From positions 1 through 55,912 of the forward strand of contig SYKU01000181.1 in assembly GCA_005808865.1 (NCBI GenBank): a DNA stretch of 55,912 bases, read 5' to 3'. A model generated the notes under the pieces. It did not search any database and was not told where the DNA came from. It saw only the letters and a list, made by a program, of their open reading frames with translations. A program made the translations under genes and the position numbers. This document shows, one piece after another, positions 16,399 to 22,903 of this stretch. Origin of the DNA: Acidobacteriota bacterium (lineage in GTDB: Bacteria; Acidobacteriota; Terriglobia; Bryobacterales; Bryobacteraceae). How positions within the stretch are numbered: the stretch's first letter is position 1; each line of letters opens with the position of its first letter.

Positions 16399-17177
16399 TT
16401 TGGAGGCAGCGGCGCGGCGGCTTCCGCGCCCAATCCTGCATAGCTTTCCTTGGTTTTCACTACCTTATTACCCTCGAAGATGACGAACAGGATGCGGCCC
16501 GGAGCCTGACCGTAGATCCAATCCTCAAGCTCCACGCCATCCTTGGTCTCTCTCGTCTTCCTCACGGGGTGACCGAGGGAGAGGAGCACTTGCTCGCGAT
16601 TCATGCCGGCCTGCGCGCGCTTCTCCTTGATCGCTTTCTGTATCTCGGGCGGGAGGCTCTCCGCGTAAAGCTCGGTGGCCGAGCGCTTCTCGAAATCGAG
16701 CACGGGGGCGAGGATCTTCTTGATACTCGACGCCTTCATCGCCGGCACGGGTTTGTGAAACAGCAGTTCGATCGCGGTACCGGCGAGCGCAGCTCCAGAC
16801 TGGCCGATCGGCGTCGAGCGGTTGCCCATACCGACTTCCACCCGGTCATACCACTTGCGGCCGCCCTTGATACCACCGTTGATTTCGAGAAGGATTTTAT
16901 CGCTCTCGATTGTTACTTTGGTGATCTGAATCAGATCGCCGACGCGCGCGGCAGGGCCCAGTTCCTTGCCCGCATCGTCCCAGTGTTTCCTGTCGTAGGA
17001 GCCAGCAGCTTCGAACGGCAGCGGCTTCTTCGAACGGGGCAAAGGCGCTTTGACGGTGGCGAACTCGGCCATCAGCCCGCGCACCACTTCGACGCGCTCG
17101 TCGAAACTGAGCTTGTCGGATGCCGGGGCGCGCGCCGAAAGGAGAAGCGCTGCTATCAACAACGCCGGGACACGCAT
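16395..17177 (-). CDS. Exported protein with SmpA/OmlA (BamE)-like C-terminus
   Basis: Start ATG at 17177, 2 nt after the stop of the CPBP gene, giving 260 residues with a signal peptide (MRVPALLIAALLLSARAPAS). The long upstream extension of this frame is a shadow of the CPBP gene. The C-terminal 70 residues contain GMNREQVLLSLGHPVRKTRE then DWIYG and FEGNKVVK, the hallmark of the SmpA/OmlA/BamE fold, which binds partners in outer-membrane assembly. The N-terminal 180 residues are not recognised, though EINGGIKGGRKWYDRVEVGMG recurs as an acidobacterial hypothetical. No lipobox Cys is visible, so it may be soluble in the periplasm. Confidence 0.8.
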   Translation of the reverse strand: MRVPALLIAALLLSARAPASDKLSFDERVEVVRGLMAEFATVKAPLPRSKKPLPFEAAGSYDRKHWDDAGKELGPAARVGDLIQITKVTIESDKILLEINGGIKGGRKWYDRVEVGMGNRSTPIGQSGAALAGTAIELLFHKPVPAMKASSIKKILAPVLDFEKRSATELYAESLPPEIQKAIKEKRAQAGMNREQVLLSLGHPVRKTRETKDGVELEDWIYGQAPGRILFVIFEGNKVVKTKESYAGLGAEAAAPLPPK

Positions 17178-17179
17178 AT

Positions 17180-18010
17180 CTATGCCTCCTCCAGCAACTG
17201 AACCTTTTGCCGCAGCACCGGAGCACGCCGGACGAACGCTGCCAGAAGGAACAGCACGGCACTGGTCAGGGTGCTCCCTTCCACGCCGTAGTCGCCTCCG
17301 CTCCACAACGGCCCCGCGGTCCACTCGACGGTGTAGTTCGTAAATCCCATTGTAAACCCACTGATATTCACGCCGAAGACAGGAAGCGTCAGGTTCCATC
17401 CGAAGTGCAACCCGATCGGAAGCCAAAGATCGCCACTGCGCAGAAAGGAGTAGCCGAAAAGGATTCCGAAACCGGCCGTGTTGGCGATCGCGAGCGGCGT
17501 CGACGCCGGATTCGCCGCATGCATCAGGGCGAAAATCACGCCGACCGGAACGACAGTGGTCCACGGTCCAAAGGCCCTGAGTAAAACCTGAAAACCATAT
17601 CCACGGAAGAACATCTCTTCTCCGGCCGCGCCGAAGGCGAGGAGCGCGATCACGAAGACGGCGGTCGCCCAAGTGGCGTCCTCGTTCGCGACGGTCCGAA
17701 GGCGAGCCGCTCCCGTTAACAAGGGTATGCCGATTACCATCGACGCGGAACCCGCACCGCCGGCGATACCAAGCGCGGCGTTCCTGGCTGAAGCCGCATT
17801 CCAATGAAGCCCGATCGCGACCAGCCGCCGTTTCTGATAAAGGACCATGCCGCAGGCGTTGCAGGCAAGCGCGGCCAGAAAGCCGGTGACGGCGAGCGCG
17901 GCGAACGAATTGCCGATCCAGGCGACGATGGGCGCAAGCGTCTTCAGGCAAACCACCCACACCAGGACATACATCCCAACGGAGAGCGGAACCTGCTTCG
18001 CGCGATCCAT
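17180..18010 (-). CDS. CPBP family intramembrane metalloprotease
   Basis: A 276-residue polytopic protein with about eight hydrophobic segments. The diagnostic CPBP/Abi motifs are present: EEMFFRGYGF (motif 1, Glu-Glu-x3-Arg) near residue 143, FALMHAAN (motif 2 His) and GLHFGWN (motif 3 His). These residues build the Glu-His metal or catalytic site of type II CAAX-like proteases. The start follows the GHMP kinase stop without a gap. Substrate unknown; the coupling to a sugar kinase and SmpA-like protein is not obviously explained. Confidence 0.93.
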   Translation of the reverse strand: MDRAKQVPLSVGMYVLVWVVCLKTLAPIVAWIGNSFAALAVTGFLAALACNACGMVLYQKRRLVAIGLHWNAASARNAALGIAGGAGSASMVIGIPLLTGAARLRTVANEDATWATAVFVIALLAFGAAGEEMFFRGYGFQVLLRAFGPWTTVVPVGVIFALMHAANPASTPLAIANTAGFGILFGYSFLRSGDLWLPIGLHFGWNLTLPVFGVNISGFTMGFTNYTVEWTAGPLWSGGDYGVEGSTLTSAVLFLLAAFVRRAPVLRQKVQLLEEA

Positions 18011-19018
18011 CTATTTCGAAACGGTGACCTGAACCCCGCGCGGGGCGACTTTGACGGGCAACACGGAAGCGCCTTCGCGCTCAATTGCCTCGGAGACGCG
18101 CGCCTTCCGGTCAGGCTGGACGAGGAAGAGCACGCATCCGCCGCCCCCCGCTCCGCAGACTTTGGCGCCGGCCGATCCCGCGCGCCGGGTCACTTCCACC
18201 AGACGGTCGATCAACGGCGTTGTGATGCCAGGTGCGTTGCGCTTGCGATTCAACCACTCTTCGCGGAGCAGTCTGGCCACCTCGATCCAATCGGCGCGTT
18301 CGAGGGCCGCGCGCATGGCATAGGAGATTGCAGCGATGCGGTCGAAATTCCTTTGGACGGCTTTGTTGCCGTCAATATGCGCCTTGGTGACTTCCCAGTT
18401 GTTGATGCCCGAGTTTCGCGGCTCTCCGGTGTAAGCGAGAACGATGCGCGAATTGAGATCTTCGAGATCCACGTTGACTGGTTTTCGCAGGATGCCGGCC
18501 TCGCTGAGTTCGATCGCGCCCACGCCGCCATACATGGCCGGATAGTAGTCCTGCGCGCCTGTGGGCACGCGAATGATCTGCGCCTCGATGTTCTGCGCAA
18601 TCTCCCGGAGTTTTTCGAGCGTCCACCCGGCGCCCGTCAACTTGTTGAGCGCGCTCGACAGCGCGATGATGAGCGTGGAACTGCCGGAAATGCCCGCTCC
18701 CGCGGGAGCCTCCGAGTTTGTTGAAAGCTCGATTCCCGTCAAGGGCGCGAAGTACTTCACGACATAGGCAAGCAGAGGCAGTTTGTACTTTTTCGCGTTG
18801 CGCAAGGTGTCAAGCGAGTCGAAGGTCTCCTCGCCGGCAAGGTCCTGCGACCGCAGCACGATTTTAGAATCGTTCCGCGCTTCGATCACGCAACTCGCGT
18901 AGCGGTCCACGGCAAAATTCACCGTGACCGCGTTGGCGTGATAGAGATACAGCGGCCAGATGTCGAGTGTTCCGCCGGCCATGTCCACGCGGCAAGGCGC
19001 TTTGGATGATATTTTCAT
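18011..19018 (-). CDS. GHMP family sugar kinase (heptose-7-phosphate kinase-like)
   Basis: A 335-residue cytoplasmic kinase. It begins with KAPCRVDMAGG, the GHMP motif 1. Motif 2 is PAGAGISGSSTLIIAL (glycine-rich phosphate loop, residues about 105-120), and motif 3 is KVCGAGGGGCVLFL near residue 290. The opening and size resemble D-glycero-D-manno-heptose-7-phosphate kinases (HddA) more than galactokinase or mevalonate kinase, but the sugar cannot be fixed without heptose genes nearby. It heads a tight four-gene operon. Its start codon is only 2 nt from that of the divergent peptide deformylase gene, so each promoter must lie within the other's coding region. Confidence 0.9.
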   Translation of the reverse strand: MKISSKAPCRVDMAGGTLDIWPLYLYHANAVTVNFAVDRYASCVIEARNDSKIVLRSQDLAGEETFDSLDTLRNAKKYKLPLLAYVVKYFAPLTGIELSTNSEAPAGAGISGSSTLIIALSSALNKLTGAGWTLEKLREIAQNIEAQIIRVPTGAQDYYPAMYGGVGAIELSEAGILRKPVNVDLEDLNSRIVLAYTGEPRNSGINNWEVTKAHIDGNKAVQRNFDRIAAISYAMRAALERADWIEVARLLREEWLNRKRNAPGITTPLIDRLVEVTRRAGSAGAKVCGAGGGGCVLFLVQPDRKARVSEAIEREGASVLPVKVAPRGVQVTVSK

Positions 19019-19020
19019 AG

Positions 19021-19536
19021 ATGATAATGCCCGCCCGAAGAATTCTTCAGCTCGGAGACCCTCTGCTGCGCGCCGTTTCCTCTCCCGTTTCCCATCCAGC
19101 GGCTGCGAGATCGATCGTTCTGGACTTGCGCGACACCCTTCACGAGTTTCGCCGCGCTCACGGTTTTGGACGCGGCATCAGCGCCATACAGATCGGGGAG
19201 CCGACACGACTAATATATATCGAGTTCGAGGGAACTTCCTACTGTTTGCATAACCCGGTCTACGAATTCCAGAGTGAGAGCCGCTTCGAATTGTGGGACG
19301 ACTGCTTCTCGTTTCCCGATTTGATGGTGCGGGTTTCGCGGCACGAATCGGTCGCGGTGCGGTACACGGACGAGCGTGGGGAAGCGCGCACCGTCGCGGC
19401 ATCGGGAGCCCTTTCCGAGTTGCTTCAGCATGAGATGGATCATCTGGACGGCGTACTGGCCGTCGACCGTTCGCTCGACCGGGACAGCTTTGCCACGCGT
19501 GAGGAATTCAAGCGGCGGTATCGTCCGGTATACTAG
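19021..19536 (+). CDS. Peptide deformylase, divergent
   Basis: The 171-residue protein shows the three deformylase motifs in the right order: GRGISAIQIG (motif 1, usually GxGLAAxQ), DDCFSFPD (motif 2, usually EGCLS, metal-ligand Cys retained), and LQHEMDHLDG (motif 3, HExxH with both His and the catalytic Glu). It would remove N-formyl groups from nascent proteins, but the departures in motifs 1 and 2 suggest a secondary or specialised member. Another ATG two codons downstream (19027) is possible. It is transcribed divergently from the GHMP kinase and followed after 20 nt by hpnH. Confidence 0.88.
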   Translation: MIMPARRILQLGDPLLRAVSSPVSHPAAARSIVLDLRDTLHEFRRAHGFGRGISAIQIGEPTRLIYIEFEGTSYCLHNPVYEFQSESRFELWDDCFSFPDLMVRVSRHESVAVRYTDERGEARTVAASGALSELLQHEMDHLDGVLAVDRSLDRDSFATREEFKRRYRPVY

Positions 19537-19556
19537 AAAATTCACAGAGAATACAC

Positions 19557-20681
19557 ATGAGCGTGCCTGTTTCCCAAATGTGGACCGTGGCAGCCTACGT
19601 CCTGCGGCAGAAGCTCGCGGGGCGAAGGCGCTATCCGCTCGTAATGATGCTCGAACCGCTTTTCCGCTGCAACCTCGCATGCGCCGGATGCGGCAAGATT
19701 CAGTATCCCGCTCACATCCTCAAGCGCGACCTTTCGCCGGAGGAGTGCATGAAAGCGGTGGACGAGTGCGGCACTCCCGTAGTCGCCATCCCCGGCGGTG
19801 AACCGCTGATGCACCCGGAGATCCACAAAATCGTCGAAGGGCTTGTGGCGCGCAAGAAGTACATTTATCTCTGCACGAACGCACTGCTCCTGAAAGAAAA
19901 AATTGGCCTCTTCACGCCGAGCAAATACCTCACGTTCAATGTCCACATGGACGGGCAGAAAGAGCACCACGATTTTTCCGTATGCAAGGAGGGCGGATAC
20001 GACGAGGCCGTGGATGGCATCAGGGAAGCGCTGAAGCGTGGATTCCGGGTAACGACGAACGCAACCTTGTTCGACGGAACCGATCCTGTGAGCGTCCGCG
20101 CGTACTTCGACGAGATGATGGAACTGGGCGTCGAGGGGATGACGGTTTCACCGGGATATTCGTACGAGAAGGCCCCCGATCAACAGCATTTCCTCGGCCG
20201 CGCCCGCACACGCCGCTTGTTCAACGCGATTCTCTCGAACCGCAAGCCGGAGTGGCGATTCAACATGTCGCCGCTGTTCCTCGAATTCCTGATGGGTAAA
20301 CGGCACTATTCCTGCACCCCGTGGGGCATGCCGACCTACAATCTGTTCGGCTGGCAGAAGCCTTGCTACCTGTTGCAGGACGGGTACGCGGAAACTTTCC
20401 AGGAGTTGCTCGACGCAACGGAATGGGAGCACTACGGGACGGAGTCTGGAAATCCCAAGTGCGCCAACTGCATGGTGCATAGCGGGTACGAAGCCTCGGC
20501 CGTGAACCATACGTTCAGTTCAATGCGGGGACTGATGGCGACGGCGCGGGCTACGTTCTTCACGCGCTACCGGAACCGGGCGGCGCTAGCGGCCTTGAAC
20601 GAGCCGGTCAAGCCCGTGTTCGGGTTCAATCCGCTGGTGCGGATCGAGGGTGCGCGGGCGCTGGAGAATACTCAGCCGTGA
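19557..20681 (+). CDS. hpnH: Adenosyl-hopene transferase, radical SAM
   Basis: HpnH adds the 5'-deoxyadenosyl group to diploptene, the first step to extended (C35) hopanoids. The [4Fe-4S] motif CNLACAGCG uses Cys38, Cys42 and Cys45. EPLFR before it, IPGGEPLMHPEI, FNVHMDG and SPGYSYEKAPDQQHFL are characteristic phrases of HpnH. Length (374) is normal. A C-terminal PKCANCMVHSGYE segment carries the additional conserved cysteines. It is not in a recognisable hopanoid cluster here; its stop overlaps the next small gene (GTGA). Confident identification. Confidence 0.95.
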   Translation: MSVPVSQMWTVAAYVLRQKLAGRRRYPLVMMLEPLFRCNLACAGCGKIQYPAHILKRDLSPEECMKAVDECGTPVVAIPGGEPLMHPEIHKIVEGLVARKKYIYLCTNALLLKEKIGLFTPSKYLTFNVHMDGQKEHHDFSVCKEGGYDEAVDGIREALKRGFRVTTNATLFDGTDPVSVRAYFDEMMELGVEGMTVSPGYSYEKAPDQQHFLGRARTRRLFNAILSNRKPEWRFNMSPLFLEFLMGKRHYSCTPWGMPTYNLFGWQKPCYLLQDGYAETFQELLDATEWEHYGTESGNPKCANCMVHSGYEASAVNHTFSSMRGLMATARATFFTRYRNRAALAALNEPVKPVFGFNPLVRIEGARALENTQP

Positions 20682-21094
20682 CGCTAAATCCGGCGATGGA
20701 TCCGGAGACCCTGGAAGTCGCGCCGTCCGCGGATCGCGAGCAACTTGAGGGCTGGATTCCGGAATTGGCTTCGGAGGATGAGATTCGCGATGCGTTCGAA
20801 AAGGCGTTCAACTACCGCGGTGACGTGACCATCACACGGAAGTGCGGCGCGGTGATCGAGGGATACGTCTTCGACCGCCGCACGGGCGCGACGCTAGCCG
20901 AATCGGCGGTACGAATCTATCCCAAGGATTCGACGGAAAAGCTATCCATTCCCTATTCCGATATCGCGGGCCTGGCGTTCACGGGCCGCGACACCGCTGC
21001 CGGCAAGAACTGGGAAGCCTGGCTGCGAAAATACTGGGAGAGAAAGATGGCAGGCGAGAAGAACATCGCGCTCGAGCCCGAAGCGCTCGACTGA
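20678..21094 (+). CDS. Conserved small hypothetical protein coupled to hpnH
   Basis: GTG at 20678 overlaps the hpnH stop (GTGA), giving 138 residues; an in-frame ATG at 20696 would remove six. There is no signal peptide. The core DEIRDAFEKAFNYRGDV then VIEGYVFDRR and LSIPYSDIAGLAFTG reads like a small beta-rich domain (possibly an SH3- or PilZ-like fold, inference). The last 15 codons are duplicated 947 bp downstream as a 51-bp direct repeat. I know no function; position suggests a role with hopanoids or the membrane. Confidence 0.75.
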   Translation: MTLNPAMDPETLEVAPSADREQLEGWIPELASEDEIRDAFEKAFNYRGDVTITRKCGAVIEGYVFDRRTGATLAESAVRIYPKDSTEKLSIPYSDIAGLAFTGRDTAAGKNWEAWLRKYWERKMAGEKNIALEPEALD

Positions 21095-21096
21095 GG
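21046..21096. repeat. 51-bp direct repeat, left copy (3' end of the small gene)
   Basis: This copy covers the last 15 codons and stop of the gene at 20678-21094 plus 2 bp. A second copy with three mismatches lies at 21993-22043. Similarity stops abruptly at both ends. The segment between the copies holds a broken HigB, HigA and a broken cupin gene. The arrangement resembles an element that integrated into a gene's 3' end and restored it, or a duplication by recombination. Confidence 0.85.
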
Positions 21097-21324
21097 CTTG
21101 CTGCCTACCGGTTTCAGGTGGTCGAGAAAGTCGCGGTCAGGAGGCTTCAGCAACTGCACTCCGCGACGAGCTTGAGCGACCTCCGGGGCGCGGGTAATTC
21201 GCTCGAAGCGCTTAAGGGTGATCGGGAAGGCCGGCATGCCATCCGTATCAATGATCGTTATCGGGTCTGTTTCGAGTGGGTGGATGGCGGGGCCCATCAC
21301 GTGGAAATCGTGGACTATCACTAG
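21097..21324 (+). pseudogene. higB: HigB-type toxin, 5' truncated
   Basis: The frame encodes the RelE/HigB mRNA interferase fold from its second helix to the end: KVAVRRLQQLHSATSLSDL, LEALKGDREG, HAIRINDRYRVCFEW and the hallmark ending VEIVDYH. The usual first 18-20 residues (MIxSFxxKxxE-type strand and helix) are missing; instead the frame emerges directly from the 51-bp repeat at 21096. No ATG occurs in frame, and the first GTG (21118) has no ribosome site. The toxin is therefore probably inactive. It is followed after 17 nt by an intact higA. Confidence 0.82.
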
Positions 21325-21341
21325 CGATACAAGGTAAAGAT

Positions 21342-21644
21342 ATGCGCAAGGAAATGATTGAAGCACTTCATCCGGGACGGACAATCAAAGAGGCCGTCTT
21401 GCCTTCCCTGGAAACCACCGTTAACAAACTGGCCGCCGATCTGGGCATTCACGCCAGCCGCCTGAACGACATCGTTCTTGTGCGCCGCGGAATTACCGCG
21501 GATACGGCCCTGCGGCTTGCGCGCTACCTGGGTACTTCGCCCGAGTTCTGGCTGAACCTCCAGTCCCTTTATGACCTTCGTCTCGCCGAATATCGGAATC
21601 TGAAAGCGGTCGAGAAGCAGGTTCGGCCGCGCACGGCAGCTTGA
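21342..21644 (+). CDS. higA: HigA-type antitoxin, XRE/Cro-like
   Basis: A 100-residue DNA-binding antitoxin of the HigA family (addiction module antidote). The opening HPGRTIKEAVLPSLETTVNKLAADLGIHASRLNDIV shape, the helix-turn-helix over residues about 23-45, and the ending RGITADTALRLARYLGTSPEFWLNLQ are diagnostic. It would bind and neutralise HigB and repress the operon. Start ATG 21342 follows a modest AAGG. Its cognate toxin upstream has lost its N-terminus, so this is functionally an orphan antitoxin. Confidence 0.93.
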   Translation: MRKEMIEALHPGRTIKEAVLPSLETTVNKLAADLGIHASRLNDIVLVRRGITADTALRLARYLGTSPEFWLNLQSLYDLRLAEYRNLKAVEKQVRPRTAA

Positions 21645-21679
21645 ACGCTTCAATCGCGCGCCCTGCGGCCCTGATCCGC

Positions 21680-21992
21680 CTATTCCGGTGGGACCGGCTC
21701 GAACAAGTGCGCGATGTACGGGTAGCCGTTCATGGCAAGGCGGCACGACGCTCCCGGTCCATGCCAGCGGGGCGCGTGGAAGGTGAACTTCGACACGTAG
21801 ACGACGTCCCCTTTGCTGGTAATAATCACGCCCTTCGATTCCACCGGATAGCGGATCTGCACCTTCATGATGAGCCGGTATCAGGCTCCTTCCGGATGAT
21901 AGTGCCCCTTATCGTTCGGATTGATGGGCGGCAAATCCTTCTCGTAGCCGTAAATGAAAGTTGGCCGCGCCGCCAGTGTTGTCGTCGATGGG
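21680..21992 (-). pseudogene. Cupin protein remnant with internal TGA
   Basis: On the minus strand one reading frame runs FIYGYEKDLPPINPNDKGH then YHPEGA, meets TGA at 21881-21883, and continues YRLIMKVQIRYPVESKG, GDVVYVSKFTFHAPRWHGPG and NGYPYIAHLFEP to a stop. The HYHPE and FTFHAPRWHG phrases are a cupin metal site and its second strand. Both sides of the TGA clearly belong to one protein, so this is a nonsense-disrupted gene. Its 5' end is cut at the right-hand 51-bp repeat. A 62-residue product from ATG 21868 is possible but would lack the first His pair. The identification as cupin is from motif reading. Confidence 0.68.
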
Positions 21993-22043
21993 GATGGCAG
22001 GTGAGAAGAACATCGCGCTCGATCCGGAAGCGCTCGACTGAGG
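21993..22043. repeat. 51-bp direct repeat, right copy
   Basis: 48 of 51 bases match 21046-21096. The frame encodes a stop-terminated copy of the same C-terminal peptide with one Glu-to-Asp change, so substitutions are mostly silent or conservative. This implies it derives from a real homologous gene and not from recent copying. It marks the right boundary of the HigBA-cupin segment. Confidence 0.85.
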
Positions 22044-22054
22044 TAGCCGCGCTG

Positions 22055-22486
22055 TCAGACGGAACGGCCCGCCAATCCGAAGTGAGGCGCGGCAGCCAGC
22101 ATGTGCCGGTCGTTGGTCCAGATTTCAACGAATCCGGCATCCGCGGCGGAAACCAAGTGGAGCGCATCGAACGTGCGCAGAAAACACGATGACGGCAGAG
22201 CACGCGTCACCGCCTCGACTCGTCGCAACAACCGGTCGGTCACAGGCAAAGCCGTTATGACGCCAGTTTTCACGTCATCCAGAAACAAATCCCTTTTCAC
22301 CGCAGCGGCTGCCGGAGTGGTTGGTCCTTCGCGAACCTTGCGATGCGCGAGACAGGCCACCTCGGCAATGCAGATCGCCGACGAATAGAGTCCCTCAGCC
22401 CCCCGTGCCAACTCCCGGACCAACTTCCCAGCCGGCTCATTCCAATATCACTTGCCCAGGTAGGCTGTGTCGAAATACAACCTCAA
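22055..22486 (-). pseudogene. vapC: VapC-type PIN-domain toxin with in-frame TGA at codon 13
   Basis: The frame starts with TTG 22486 overlapping the antitoxin stop and reads LRLYFDTAYLGK, then TGA (22448-22450), then YWNEPAGKLVRELARG. The interrupted residue is Cys in common PIN homologues (AKCYLNEP). All PIN acidic residues are present: Asp in YFDTAY, Glu in ICIAEVA, Asp in TFDALHL and Asp in TNDRHM. Full length would be 143 codons. As the stop lies early, only a downstream restart (TTG 22423) lacking the first catalytic Asp could be made, so the RNase is presumed inactive. The antitoxin gene upstream is intact. A 30-bp piece of this gene recurs at 25580-25609. Confidence 0.88.
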
Positions 22487-22707
22487 GTCCGGTCCTGCTC
22501 AAGAATCAGACCGCTATCCATGGTCTCGGATTCACTCATGATCAGGGCCTCGCGATCCGGCATGCGGGGCGTGGGCCGGTTGGACATGGGGCGAATCTCA
22601 GCTACCGGGACGCCGCGCTTCTCAATAATGAAAGATTCCCCCTCGACCACCTGACGGACGATTTCGCTGGTCTTGAGATGGAGTTCGCGTATCGTGGACG
22701 ATCTCAT
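22483..22707 (-). CDS. vapB: VapB/Phd-type antitoxin
   Basis: A 74-residue Phd/YefM-family antitoxin. The N-terminal DNA-binding part reads IRELHLKTSEIVRQVVEGE then FIIEKRGVPVAEIRP, the classical prevent-host-death fold. The acidic C-terminal tail (SESETMDSGLILEQD) is the toxin-binding segment. It overlaps the vapC frame by 4 nt. A 21-bp imperfect palindrome spans the start codon and is a probable autoregulatory operator. The gene is intact although its toxin carries a nonsense codon. Confidence 0.9.
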   Translation of the reverse strand: MRSSTIRELHLKTSEIVRQVVEGESFIIEKRGVPVAEIRPMSNRPTPRMPDREALIMSESETMDSGLILEQDRT

Positions 22708-22726
22708 GTGTCACAGTGTAACACAT
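22706..22726. promoter_or_regulatory. Palindromic operator candidate of the vapBC operon
   Basis: The 21-bp site has perfect 6-bp outer arms ATGTGT/ACACAT and inner ACA/TGT arms around a central G; only one symmetrical pair is mismatched. It overlaps the vapB ATG (minus strand, 22705-22707) and extends upstream. Type II antitoxins of this family repress by binding such palindromes at the operon start. Read directly from sequence; function inferred. Confidence 0.6.
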
Positions 22727-22780
22727 CCCTTTCAGCGAACTCCTTAGCAGAGGGACGCTTGCATGGAATTTCGCTACTTC

Positions 22781-22812
22781 AAATGCACCGTCCGCTAAAT
22801 GCACCGTCCGCT
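22781..22812. repeat. Tandem duplication of a 16-bp unit
   Basis: Two perfect head-to-tail copies, 22781-22796 and 22797-22812. The first copy is part of a 19-bp segment (22772-22790) matching, with one mismatch, the 3' end of the PHP-like gene at 25640-25658. This is a scar of recombination, not a regulatory feature as far as can be seen. Confidence 0.7.
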
Positions 22813-22890
22813 TGAAATCACCGAAATCACCCGATACCAGCAGGTCTAACGAATACTGTGGTACGATTTGTTCTCAGCTCAGCCGAACCC

Positions 22891-22896
22891 AAGGAG
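22891..22896 (+). promoter_or_regulatory. Strong ribosome site of the radical SAM gene
   Basis: AAGGAG lies 7 nt before the ATG at 22904. It fixes the start of the broken radical SAM gene and shows that the 5' end of that gene is still equipped for translation. Confidence 0.7.
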
Positions 22897-22903
22897 TTGT
22901 GCC

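Noticed and set aside
17178-17960. Upstream extension of the SmpA-like frame
   Set aside because: Antiphase translation of the CPBP gene; real start is the signal-peptide ATG at 17177.
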